NCBI GenBank assembly: GCA_015039365.1
Contig: WION01000003.1
Coordinates: forward strand, 620,001-684,000
Direction of reading: 5' to 3'
DNA length: 64,000 nucleotides
From: Amanita rubescens
Taxonomy: Eukaryota > Basidiomycota > Agaricomycetes > Agaricales > Amanitaceae
In this document: positions 1 to 11,251 of the stretch, piece after piece
Layout of the letters: each line of letters begins with the position of its first letter
Position numbering within the stretch: the stretch's first letter is position 1
The notes under the pieces: model-generated
The model's input: the letters and a program-made list of their open reading frames with translations, nothing else
What the model was told of the DNA's origin: nothing
Databases searched by the model: none
Position numbers and translations under genes: made by a program

Positions 1-2371
1 AACGCTGTTGAAGGACCTCAGCTTCATCTCTTCGCCTCTCGCATTCTTGTTCTAGGCACTCGACTGTCCGCTGCAACTCAAGAACTGACTCATCCGAACG
101 GCTAAGTCTTGCCTCCAAATCAGTGATATACTTCGTCGAATAGACTTCAGCATCCTTAAATTTGGATACCTCTCGCCGTAGATCAGACAGGGATTCGCTT
201 GAAGTGACCGATGTTTCGTCGTACTGCTTCAGTTTCTCTTCCAAGTCCCGCACGTAGGCCTTTATAGTGATGAGCCAAATTCAGTTGAACAAGTTATAAA
301 ACTTACCTCCGTATGTGCCTCGCGTTCCGTCAGTTTTGCAGCCCTCCCCTTCAGTTCCTCTAGGTACAGCTCTGTCGCTGAATGCCTCTCGGCCATATTT
401 GCTAGTTCCTCTTCCTTCTCTTCTACCAGGTCATTGGTATGCCTCAAGGCAGCTCTGTTTAGGCTAATCTCCGCTTCCATGGCCGAGATGGTCTTTTCGT
501 ATTCCTCGATGACGGGACCGACGATCTCCTCGTACTTGGCCGTCCCACCAACCGCACCACCCATGCTCTCTCTTTGCCTCACGCCCAGCTCCCTCCTGAG
601 ACGAGCAAGCTCCTCGGTCCTCTCAACAAACTTCTCTCGCAGATCTTCGTAATTACCTCGGAGCTCGTTCATCTGAGACAGGGTTTTTTTGCTAGAACCA
701 TCAGTCTCTGGGGAATAATTGGAGGTGGGCAGAACACCAGACTCTTTAAAAGTCTTGAGATCTTTTCTAAGACGAGTGACCGTGGATTGCAGCCACTCAA
801 TATCGTCCCATCCCTCTTCCTTCTCGTTGATGACAGCTCGGTTTTTGATATTCCTAGCACGATTAGCATACTTGAGGGTATTAACTGTTTCTGCTGCGTT
901 CCATTCTGCGGGGCTAACGCAAGCAATCATCAGGGTATGGGCGTTGCCACCAAGAGAGTCTTGTAAGAGACGGGTGAGCTTCGAATCACGATAAGGAACG
1001 TATGATGCCGTGTGTGATTTGACACGAGACGGATCCCCAAGAGCCGAAATGACATTGCCAAGGGCAAGAAGACCACTGTTGATGGAAATGCCCTCTTTGA
1101 TGCGATCTCCAACGGCAGCGGTACGTTTGAGCTATTTACGAATCAGACTAGAGAATGGCACATTCTAAAGTATGACTTACACGTTCGGAACCGGCTAGAT
1201 CTACAAAATGGAACTTGGACACGATAGTTACCCATTCGCCTGCACCGTCCTCATCCCCTTGATTTGATTTATCCCCCGTATGGCCAAGGGCGCTGGACGG
1301 ACGTAATCCCCCTCGTCCCATAGCAGACGCGAAGCTTGGCGTGGGAGGGCGCCCAAAAGTAGGTGTTGAGACTCGAGTACCGTTGGGTGGCGAGGTATAA
1401 ACCGACCCTGGACGGGCGAGGCGGGATGGTGATCGACCAGGAGGCAAAGGAGACGAAGAACGTGGTGGCGGCCCAGACCCCGTATATTTTTTTTGTGTAA
1501 GGGTTAAGGAGAAGATGGCATGTGAACGCGATGATTGAGCGTTCATATCTGTCTCATTAGTCCTTCTAATAGAGGTTCCCTTCCGAAGAAGCCTGAACAT
1601 GTCAAAATAGTTGATTTCAAGCGGTCGAAGAGCGCGTATGGACTCACGTCATGACTTCGCTGGGATTCCGCACATTAATCTCGCGTAATCCGCCCCAAAT
1701 AATGTGGCCATCCTTGTCTTCTCGTATCTGTACCTCGCGCTTGCCACTAGACGCGTCATCCATCTGCAGTAAATCAATAAGATCCTCGTTGTACAATTCA
1801 ACGAATGACGCCTTGATGCCATAGCTCCAAGCTGTACCGCGCTCTTCCTTTTCCTGGCGGGCGCGTGCAAAGATATGAGAGACGGCTCTCGGGATAATGC
1901 CCATGCCGTTATGTGGATCGGAAGGTTCCGCATCCAAATCGATACCAGTCATTGTAAAAGTCTTTCCACTACTAGTCTGACCATAGGCTAGGATGGTGCA
2001 ATTGAAACCTTCGAGAAAACGAGAGACAAGGGGTTGCGCGGTTGATGTGAATAGTTCATATTGGGTGGCTGGTGGAGGATGAACTTGGTCGAAGGTAAAG
2101 TACTGCTTCTTGGGGGCGGAAGAAGAGGGGGATGCAGTGGGAGTTGCGGGAGCAGAACTTAGGTTTGCACCTGCAGAGACTTCGATAGCGACAGAATTCG
2201 CAGAGGCCGTATGAATGACGGTGCGCTGAAAACGAGCGGGAATTGAAGTGGAATCCTGGGGAGTTGTGGGACGGATGCGGAGAGCTGTGTGGGAGTCAGC
2301 AATGTTGAGATTATGGCTGAGGAACACTTACCGACTTGGACCGAAGTCGCTGTAGAGGAGGACGGAGCCAT
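1..2371 (-). CDS. Kinesin-4 (KIF4/KIF21-like chromokinesin), 3' end cut by window edge
   Basis: N-terminal motor of a plus-end-directed microtubule motor of the kinesin-4 type. Five coding exons are visible: 2371-2332, 2284 to about 1649, 1592-1181, 1131-307, and 259-1, which stays open to the window edge. The motor shows the P-loop [13 protein letters not shown], switch I SSRSHAIF, switch [10 protein letters not shown], then [16 protein letters not shown] and the end of the motor [12 protein letters not shown], followed by a long coiled coil. The start ATG at 2371 gives a short lead into VALRIRP, the usual first strand. Odd feature: about 85 Ser/Pro-rich residues are inserted between switch I and switch II (about 1225-1490). 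The family is certain from the motor; the kinesin-4 subfamily is my inference from the neck and [10 protein letters not shown] segment. The tail and any C-terminal domain lie outside the window. Confidence 0.9.
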
Positions 2372-2547
2372 GGTTTTGGTCGACTGTGGACGGGGATGAA
2401 GCCTTCTCTCAGCAGTCCCTTTGTCGCGGAATTGTCCGTGATGCTTCCCATCGCTTCTGAATCTGATCTGGTTGCCATCAACAGGAGTCTCCTAGTCTAC
2501 TACATACATGCACATACTTATAAGTAATGTACTCTAATACTACTCCT

Positions 2548-3965
2548 TCACAGCAGCGTCTCGCCTGTAGCTTCCTTGAGTCTCTGTCGATTATCAGAAT
2601 TAGACTCTTACCAAGTGCGGACCGAACCAGCGAGCATCCAACCGCAACCGTCTGCTGTACGCTCTGCACATCCGCAAGTGACGGATTCACCTCCTAACGC
2701 CCCATCATCACACTTTTTCACAGACCTAGGAGCACAGCACGTACCATCAAGTCAAGCGCAACTAAAAGTCCCGTCTCACTAATCGCTTCACAAATGTAGT
2801 GGCCCTCTCTGAATGTCAAGCCCCCACGAACCTGATTACATCCCTGTGTCAATCATCTTCTGAAACGTGGAGCAACATGAACTCTAACCGGAGTCCCTGT
2901 CGAGGGCGCTACCGAAGGGTCTAAAGCATCAACGTCAAAGCTAAGGTGTATGGGTCGGTCCCTGTTGGGGTTCACATGGTCCAAGGCCATCTCCATGACC
3001 TTGCCAATCCCATACTTGTCTACTTCGTGCATGGTGAAAGCCTTGATGTTGTGCTGCTTAAGCGTACGCTTCTCGCCGACATCTACATCGCGAAGACCGA
3101 TGTAGACCAGTCGCTCAGGCTTTAGCAGAGGCTTGCACCACGCGAACTCATCGACCTTGCTGCCAATTCCCAGAAGGAATGACACTGGCATGCCATGTAT
3201 GTTTCCTATTAAGGTCCGATGTGAACTCAGCCAAACAAAAATGATCTGTGGGATGCACCTGATTCCGTGGTCTCTACTGAATTAATGTCCGCGTGTGCGT
3301 CTATCCAAATGACACATGCTTCAGGATACGCGCTGACACCGTCAAACGGTTGCACTGCATCCCGGATGAGACACTTACCTCAGGGTGCCAGAAATGGTAC
3401 CCATCGCCTGAATAAGAAGTTAGCCCATAGGATTCCGTTGTGAAGGAGATTCGGCTCAACCAAAGAGTGATCCCCTCCTAGGGTGACGGGCAGCCGGCCC
3501 TTCCTAGCATGCCCCCCAATGACTTTCGCGACAGACTCTGTTACGCGGGAAACTAGCCGTGGGTTCTTCAGTATCCCAATTGGTGGGTCATCAAAGCTGT
3601 TAATATCTTCAAACTGATGGTGTCCATCAAACTTGACGTTCCAACTGAGCTCTTTGAGCTGTTCGACCAAGCCTGCCTCAACCAGATGTATAGGGCCTTT
3701 GTCCACTCCAGGTTTTGGCTGTTGGCGAGTTAAATGAGCTAAGAGATGTGTTGGGCGCAGCAGTACATACTTGACCTCCACTAAAGGGGACCAATAATCA
3801 GCACGCCTAGCAGCGGCAGAAAAGCGCTCGCAGACTTACCTGAAGGGGCAGCCTACGATCTAAAACAAGTAGACATGATCATCAACGCAGACAGCTGAAA
3901 CGGGAGGACTGCGCACGTACAGCAAGCGTCCGGGGCTCTTGGATGAATTTGTAGGGAGTGACCAT
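2548..3965 (-). CDS. Arginase, 10 exons with microexons
   Basis: Hydrolyses L-arginine to ornithine and urea using a binuclear manganese centre. Metal-ligand motifs are all present: [23 protein letters not shown] and SFDVDALDP. Ten exons fit: 3965-3921, 3859-3840, 3780-3771, 3718-3461, 3407-3379, 3332-3259, 3205-2889, 2831-2745, 2693-2612 and 2564-2548. They sum to 939 nt, giving 312 residues, the normal arginase size, which supports the model. Exons of 20, 10, 29 and 17 nt are needed to keep the family sequence ([19 protein letters not shown] at the N-terminus, ALGETLL at the C-terminus). Two donors are GTTGAG and GTTAGA, weak matches to GTRNGT. It is head to head with the aminotransferase at 4215 (249 bp between start codons). 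No targeting peptide is evident, so it is probably cytosolic. Confidence 0.95.
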
Positions 3966-4214
3966 AATAAAGAGAGGCAGCAGACGATGTTGGGCTTTAT
4001 ATAATAATAATGTATGATCCGAACCTGGAGTCGGGCGCCAAAGGGACGTTTTGGCCCGGCCGCCACGAGCAGAGAATGAAAGCAGCGCTGATTCGATCTT
4101 ATCTTGTCTATTAATAGCTATCACTACGACGGTAAGTTATGTCTGCGCGCAACCAATCTTCCCCTTTACCCTACTTTTGCCTCATCGATTTACTAACGCA
4201 AGCGACTGATTATC

Positions 4215-6693
4215 ATGAGCAGCCAACATTCTGAGTCGCATCCTGGCACGCCTAAATTTATACACGTACGCTTTCTAATATCTTCCACCATCTTATCCCT
4301 TATCTTCTCATGCACTTCCACCTGCCTCGGGTACAGTCTTTCACAAACTTGGTTCAACACGTTCGCGAAGCCATGCATCACTATAAGCATGAGAAGGAAT
4401 CAGAGGCCCATCAGGTTCGCTGCCAAGAACGATCGATCGTCTTCCTCGGCCGTTTATCTTAATCTAGATCTTCCGTGACGCTACAGGCAATAAACCGAAG
4501 GGTGTACTTCCCGAGACCATTAATCCTGTTCGTGCTTCGTGCATTCATGGACCGGACACTGACTTGTTTCAGAATGAGGAAACTGTACCTGGTATCGAGC
4601 ACCCCGGTAGCACTGGTGTGATCTACTGTTCCGACAGAGCCATGGCCAACGGCTTTAGCTATGCGGATGCCCATGCATGGGCTAATTTGGGCCAAGGAGC
4701 TCCGGAAGTAGGTCCCATACCAAACGCTTCGGCAAGACCAGAGACCATCCCTGTCCCGACGAGCTCGCTAGAATACGCGCCCACGGCGGGTCTCAAGCGT
4801 GAGTATTACCACATCAAAAGTCGAGTGCCTTCTTCGCATCTAATCAGCTGCCGTGTCCAGAACTTCGTGAGGCAGTTGCCAATCTTTACAATGTAACATA
4901 CCGTCAAGGCAAAGAAAGCCAGTATACATACGAAAACGTCTGCATCGTACCGGGCGGTCGTGCAGGCCTTTCGAGGGTTGCCGCTGTCGTTGGCGATGTC
5001 TACTGCGTAAGTCTAAATGTTAGAAACAAGGCGACATCCAACAACTGGCTGCGCAGAACCACCAGATCCCAGATTATACCGCGTATTCCCAGGTTCTAAG
5101 CGCTTTTAAGCGTCTTGTACCCGTGCCCACTATGTAAGCTTTCATTGGCCGACATTTACGCAGAACTCACCAACATACATGACAGTCTTGATGAAAAGGT
5201 TGATTACAGATACTCATTTTGTAAAGCCCATGTTCTAATACTAGCGTATAGCACAAGTATCGCATGAACATTGATCAAACCAAGGTTTGTTCCCACAATT
5301 ATAGACTTGATTGTAATGACAATCCCCGTCTTCTGCTTCTAGAAAGACGTCAGGAACCACGGTATATCAGTCCTCATCGCGTCCAACCCTCGCAACCCTA
5401 CTGGCCAGGTACCGTTATCTCTCGAGGTATTTTCAGATACATTAAATCCCTTTTTAGGTTATCAAGTGAGTTTGTCAAAATTTGCCACCTACTTACAAAG
5501 GTTGACATCGCAAAGAGGAAATGATCTGAAGGAGCTCGTGTCCTTGTCCCGTGAGGGAACGACCCTCATCTTGGACGAAGTAAGTAAATTTATACAGATG
5601 CCTTGCATCGCGCTTAAGTCAGGGTTAAAGTTCTACTCTTGGTACATATATCCCGACAATGACCACGACTTTGGCAAATCTATATCTTCCGCGAAGTACA
5701 TTGATGACGTTAACATTGCAAGTGATATAGACAAACTAGATAGAGGAAATCGGCTGATTTGAACATTTAGGACTCGGTCGTTATCATTGATGGGCTTACC
5801 AAGGTTTGTAAAACACGACTCTTAATTTGAACGCGACCTCGAAAATGTTCGCATAGAATTGGCGTTTACCTGGATGGAGAATATGCTGGGTCATCGGACC
5901 CAAGAACCTCATCACGGCCTTATCCCAGTCTGGTTCGTCGATGCCTTCTCGCTTATACCTACAGCTAATGGCGTTGCAGGATCATATCTTGATGGTGGCG
6001 CGAATCATCCGTAAGTTGTATATCCGCATGCTCAGATGCAGTATAACCGATACCCTACTGCAGAATGCAATTGGCAGCGGTACCTCTTTTGGACCCTGCT
6101 CACGTTGCGGTCGAGAAGGCAGGTTTATATTATCATATACCAAAATCAGTCAGTAATTGTGGTAAATTTCTAGGTCGCTTTGCAAAAGCATTTCAAGGCG
6201 AAACGAGACCATGTCCTTTCGCGCCTTCATCAGCTCCATCTCGACGTCGCAGTGCCACCTAGCAGCACGTTCTATATCTGGCTGAATCTCGAGAAGCTGC
6301 CTCCTCCGCTCAACAATGGGCTGGTAAGACAATAGAAATAAAAAATATAGTCACACCTTAAACTTTTATCATGTTCTAGACATTCTTCGAAGAGCTGCTC
6401 AAGGAGAAGACTATTGTCATTCCTGGAATCTTCTTTGATATCAATCCTTCACATCGTCGTAACTTGTTCAATTCTCCTTGCCACCATTTCGTCCGTCTCT
6501 CCTTTGGCCCTCCGTTGGAGGACCTCGACCGCGGTTTGGACGCAATTGCCAAAGTTGTTAAGAACGCTCGATCGGGACAGCACAATATGGGGCATAGGTT
6601 TGTCTTTGAACTATCCAAAAATCCGAAAACTAACGCCCTCCCAATAGCTACACGAAGAGCACAGGAAGATCATCACTCGAGGCAACTATCTGA
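4215..6693 (+). CDS. PLP-dependent class I/II aminotransferase, 19 exons
   Basis: Fold-type I aminotransferase. Visible landmarks: N-terminal WANLGQGAPEVGPIP, ASNPRNPTGQ, DEFYSWY, and the Schiff-base lysine in DGLTKNWRLPGWR. Nineteen exons fit and sum to 1473 nt (490 residues). They include microexons at 4487-4501 (15 nt), 5186-5198 (13 nt) and 5458-5465 (8 nt). Two introns appear to be GC-AG: one starts at 5718 with GCAAGT, the other at 6119 with GCAGGT. Several donors begin GTT. The substrate cannot be read from sequence; the family resembles fungal aminotransferases with unsettled specificity, and kynurenine or aromatic substrates are possible. The stop at 6693 is only 50 bp from the stop of the convergent CWF19-like gene. 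The coding frame is intact when the microexons are included, so it does not look like a pseudogene. Confidence 0.88.
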
Positions 6694-6743
6694 TACCAGG
6701 CGCCGTAATGTAATATAAGCTATAGCTACGAACTTGTAACAAT

Positions 6744-9327
6744 TTAAACAACGGAATTGAATGGTGTAAAAGATGTTTTGAAAGCCTGGACATCACCTTG
6801 CTCATCCTCATCCGATAGAGCACATACTCTCCAATCCAATCGTTCGGGTGTACCCATGAGATTAACTAGAACATGCCTAATCCCCAAATGTCAGAGAATC
6901 AACCGATCTTCTATAGGAGACTAAAATGGCACCTTCCAAATTGTACGCTGAATGGTACGTGATCTTTGATCAGGTGGACCAGCTTGCGCCCATTGGGTAA
7001 GTCCACTTTGAAGTAGCCTCCCCGCCCATGTGAGCAAGATTCTAGAGCAGACTCCGGATCCTGTTCAAAGTCGATGCCAAGCCTACTACCTTCTTCGATA
7101 AAAGCTTCTTCCACTCTGTCCTTTAAATGGCGTGGAACAGGGACCACCTGGACATGGGCGTGGCCACCTTTGGCACTCAGACGTCCAACTTCAAATACAA
7201 CCATAACAGCGCCGTGCTTTCCATAGAAGGCATGCAAAGCAGATTTGTATCTAGGAAACAAGAAAAGTCAGTTGATGCTGCTATCTTCGTAAAGAGAATA
7301 TTCACTTTTCCGTCTCTTCTAGAATAGGCTGAGAGAGATCCGGCGGGATAGTGCTATAAGTTGGGTAATGAGCTATTGGGACTATAAGCACATGGCCACC
7401 ACCAGGAACGCTGGTCTGGCCCGAAGGGCGAGTGGGCGGAATTTGACCTTTGGGAAGTGTCACGTAGCACTCACTCCCAATCGCCACAATCAGGTGTTTG
7501 CTACGGTAGTCAGTTTTCAACTCAAAATACGTTTAGAAACAGCACTAACGCAAGATTAGGGTTAGAAAGACAGAACCAACACTCGTCCGCTAAAAGATCA
7601 TCCGGGCGTGCTCATGAACAGTGACGCGTTAAACGTACGTGCAATCTCTTTTGGCGGTCCCTTCTGCCTGCCGCGCTGTCCAAGATGCTTTGATTTTTCA
7701 TTAGGGACAAGGCAGTCTTCGATGAAGTGTTGGTCGCTACCACAGGCACGGCAAATGTAGCCCTCGCGAGGCTTCCGACCTCCGGTGTCTCCTATAGCAT
7801 CTCTGACAGGACAATCCCGCACAAAGTGATCCGACTATGATTACTCAAAATTTGAGTAGTTATCGGCATACCTCATGTAATTCCTACCTGGTTACACGTT
7901 CTGCACACATATCCTTCACGTGGTGCAGGCCGACTTGGACAGTTGTAAGCTATATGCTATCAAAGATCGGGGTTGGTGGTACCCTTGGATAACGAATGTG
8001 CCTCACATCAGTGGATTCGCATCTGCGGCATTTGGTCCCGATAGGTACTCTATCTTTGTTGATGCTGAGTTAGGATAGTACGCGAATTAAGATGGTAAAA
8101 AAAATTTACCATTTCGCTGCTTTTTTGCTGGTTGAACGTTTCCAAAGATGTAATTCTCTCCTTCTGCACTATCAAAATGTCGTTTTATTGCAGTCTGTGA
8201 GTTAGTGAATGGATTCTTTGTAGCATTCGCGGGTCTGGCACTACCGCTTGTTGCGTTGGGTTGTATAGTGAAGGCATAAAACCACTGTTACGTCGTTATT
8301 TGCCGTAAGCGCAATCCTGACCATCACGAACCCTAGGTTTTTTGCCACCAACAGCCTCTGCTCCGAACGCACCAAGGCTGATAAACCGAGAAACGCGATC
8401 TTGTTCATTCCAAACAAATGGCTCCCTTTCCCAAAATTGCGGAGGATGGCCCCCTGCAGACGCGAAATGATAACGTGGCCTCAGACTTCTAACCACATCA
8501 TCTAGAGGAGGAGCGCAAAAAGAGGATATATCCGGTTGCGGAAGAGGAACCGAGGAAAATTGGGGAATTGATTGTGGCCATACGTGAGTAAGCAATATGT
8601 CTACCAGCTGCGACGGCGCAGCTGATGATTGTATTGCAGCGAGGTTCTTGTAGTCTTGCTTGACATCTTTTGACATGGCATTGGAGAGCAAACGTTCCAC
8701 AGTTTGGGCAGAGAAATGAGGCGAGAGAAAGCCCTGAGATGCCAGAGGTCAAAAGTTCAACTGAAGACTATAAAGGAGCCTACCAACGGCGCATCTGCTG
8801 ATGGATATATGCTTGGATCGTAGACACCACCCAGGCACGCTATACGGAGACCATGTGCGGTAGTCATCATACCTGACTTGGCTTAAAACGACATGAGCTT
8901 CCGCTATGCAGCTGTATATACAAATACACTTACTCAATAGAAATAGACCTCTGCAAAGTTCACCGCCTGTCTTGGCAAAACGCTGCACTACAATCTCTGG
9001 CAGAGGGATTTCGCCTTGCATGATGTAGCATTCAATTGGAGCTATTGGCATGATGAGCGTGAATGACTACTAACGGGCAAGCAGTAATGCGGACGTTCAA
9101 GCTCCCCATCTAACAGTTGGCGAATCTCGTCGTCTTTCGCAGTAGCGAAGAAGTCGCCGACGCATAAAACAAGGTCGAATTTGCCATGCTTGGTGTCGAT
9201 GGCCTTTAATTTGTCGAAGAAGTCATGGATTGTTCCCTTGACGGAACCAGTGGTGAGCCTGAGCGTTTTATGAGATGATTTTCTTGAAATAAGCAGTTCC
9301 TCACAGCTTGACCGGATTTTGCGACAT
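6744..9327 (-). CDS. DRN1: CWF19L1/Drn1-like splicing protein with three CCHC zinc knuckles
   Basis: Homologue of yeast Drn1 and human CWF19L1, linked to the lariat debranching enzyme and late spliceosome. Order of parts: an N-terminal metallophosphatase-like region (LLTTGSVKGTIHDFFDKL, DLVLCVGDFF); a central region with three CX2CX4HX4C zinc knuckles (CRRCESTDHIAYNC, CRTCNQSDHFVRDC, CRACGSDQHFIEDC) at about 8040-7690; then the HIT-like CwfJ C-terminal domains (HVLIVPIAHYP, GGHAHVQVVPVP, and a C-terminal domain ending near FTPFNSVV). Exon 1 is 23 nt (9327-9305), giving MSQNPVKL. The first two zinc knuckles are each interrupted by an intron between the second Cys and the His. It lies 122 bp downstream of the UBLCP1 stop on the same strand. 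The family call is firm; internal exon borders are approximate. Confidence 0.9.
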
Positions 9328-9449
9328 CGAACTGAAGACGCGGCGCGAGAGAGTGACACAGTGCAATCAAACAACTATACATTGGATACTATACACTATA
9401 TGTAGTACATTGTCCGTCAACCCCTCTGCACCGGAAATGAACTCGACAT

Positions 9450-11137
9450 TCACGTCTGTGGTAAGCTTTTAACCACCTGTTTCCAGTTCTACACGTAAAT
9501 TAGGAAGAGTTGCACCGAGAGAAGTTGAATTTACCCTATGAGAAAGCGCCTGAAAATCCATATTTGCTATATGTACCAGGTATTTCCCCAATTTCTCCAG
9601 CTCCCGGTCGGCTACTGCTTCTGCAGAATGAGCGTTCTTAAATGGCTGTATTTTGAGGCCTTCCTTTGGATTCAATGCAAAATTTCGGCTCTGGATAATG
9701 GAGATGAGGAAGCTCGGACAGTTTACCCAAATTGAATGGCAAACTCACAAGATCATCAATGTGTATGGTATTGGAGGCATCACTTGTGTCGTGTCAACGG
9801 TGATATGTGCGATATCAGAGAACCCGACGTACAATTGCGGGAAATGATTCCATACGATTTGAAGGGCTTTCACGGAATGAGTCCATGTCTTGCCTTCACG
9901 TTCCGTAAAAACCGTAAACATGCTAGTCTTATCGAGGACTACGCAAGAATACAGTGAAGATTTATCATGAACAATACCAGCACGCACCGAAAGAGATCTA
10001 GAGGGCGAGAACACTACGATTTGCAATATTGCGATCAGTGGAACTGATACTTACCTGGTAATTACGGCTGGATCCTATCATACCAAGTTCGACCAGTTTC
10101 GTTTCCAGCCAAACCCAACTGGTTTGAGACCTTCATGTCGGTGAGGTGAGGAAAAGCGCGCCTCACAAGTTCAATTCATACCAAATACAAACTATCATGA
10201 ACGAAATCAAATGACGAATGCTCTGAAAATTATGGCAACCTACTGTCATAATGGGGATAGACGACTTCCAGGAATTCATGAAGCCCTGGTCTAGCACATT
10301 CCGCGGGTGGCAGACTACCAGAAATCAGCGGTTTGGTATCTAAGATGGCTATAGCCCGCCTTTTAATCAGAAGAATTGCTGATGAACTTTAATACTTGCT
10401 ATAGTCGATATCAAGGACAAGTAGCTTTCTACCAACCCTAAGCGGCGTAATAATGTTCAACTGGAGTTTCACTGTTGCTTCTTTTATCTTGCGTTTATTT
10501 CTCTGGTCATTTCTATAAGCAGCTGCTGCCTCGATATTCTCCGAGAAGTCGACGTCCAGGTCATTTATAACGCCAGGCAAGAACTCCAATTCTACACAAC
10601 CATGTTAGGACGTAGGCGAGTGCGCCGTTGAAACACACGTGAAGGATCTTTGATTTCGCCACCCTCTGGTGTTCCTACCAACGTGAATTTCTTTCCGCTA
10701 GTCAACTTAAGATCGGTACTAGAGCCAAATGTGTAGCATTTGAATCTGTTGTGAACGAGCGCTTTATCTCGTCTACTCACATGCGAGCTTGGTCTGGAGG
10801 TAATTTGCCTTTCACTAGCCCCAAAATCTTCTGTCGTTCCGGAGGAACATCAGTCAAACTTTGCAACGCGGCTTTCAGGTCGAACACTCTATACGGCGAT
10901 TCGTTGAGGTTAATAAAACCGACTGTATATCGGCGCCTGGAACATACCTGTCTGATTCTGCTACTTCCAGGCTGAATGGTTTGCCTGACCATGTGAATTG
11001 TAGGGTAATCCAACGTTCATCCGGTTCGTCATACTTGTCCTTTGAGAATGGATTACTCGTGCGAGCAGATGTCCAAAGAAGCTTACAGAATTTGAAATAG
11101 CCGCATCTATACTGACAACGTTGTTATCGTCACACAT
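9450..11137 (-). CDS. UBLCP1: Ubiquitin-like domain CTD phosphatase (UBLCP1)
   Basis: HAD/FCP1-type phosphatase known in animals to dephosphorylate the nuclear 26S proteasome. The N-terminal ubiquitin-like domain includes ITLQFTWSGKPF and VFDLKAALQSLTDVPPERQK. The catalytic domain has LLVLDIDYT and the later segments NPKEGLKIQPFKNAH and DRELEKLGKYLVHIA. The start at 11137 uses a first exon (MCDDNNVVSIDAA...) spliced in phase to DKYDEPDERW. The Thr codon of DxDxT is split by an intron at 10399-10350 that begins GCAAGT, a GC-AG intron. The last exon is joined by GTAAAT...GTGTAG and encodes NWKQVVKSLPQT, matching the family's C-terminal NHKYWERYL position. If that intron is retained, translation would instead stop at 9469. 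Confidence 0.9.
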
Positions 11138-11251
11138 GCGTGCACCGTGGTAAGTAGTGTGCCACAACACTGTTTATTTGCCTACTACTAATATAGCTCT
11201 CCTGGAACAAACTGCGTCGGACGGTAAATACTATACATGGGTCAATCATAA

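Noticed and set aside
4400..6200. Aminotransferase as a frameshifted pseudogene
   Set aside because: The apparent frame breaks all disappear once the 15-, 13- and 8-nt exons and two GC-AG introns are used; the total is a multiple of three.
9389..9471. UBLCP1 ending at 9469 or 9389
   Set aside because: Splicing out GTAAAT...GTGTAG in phase 0 gives NWKQVVKSLPQT with a stop at 9450, matching the family's C-terminal position better.
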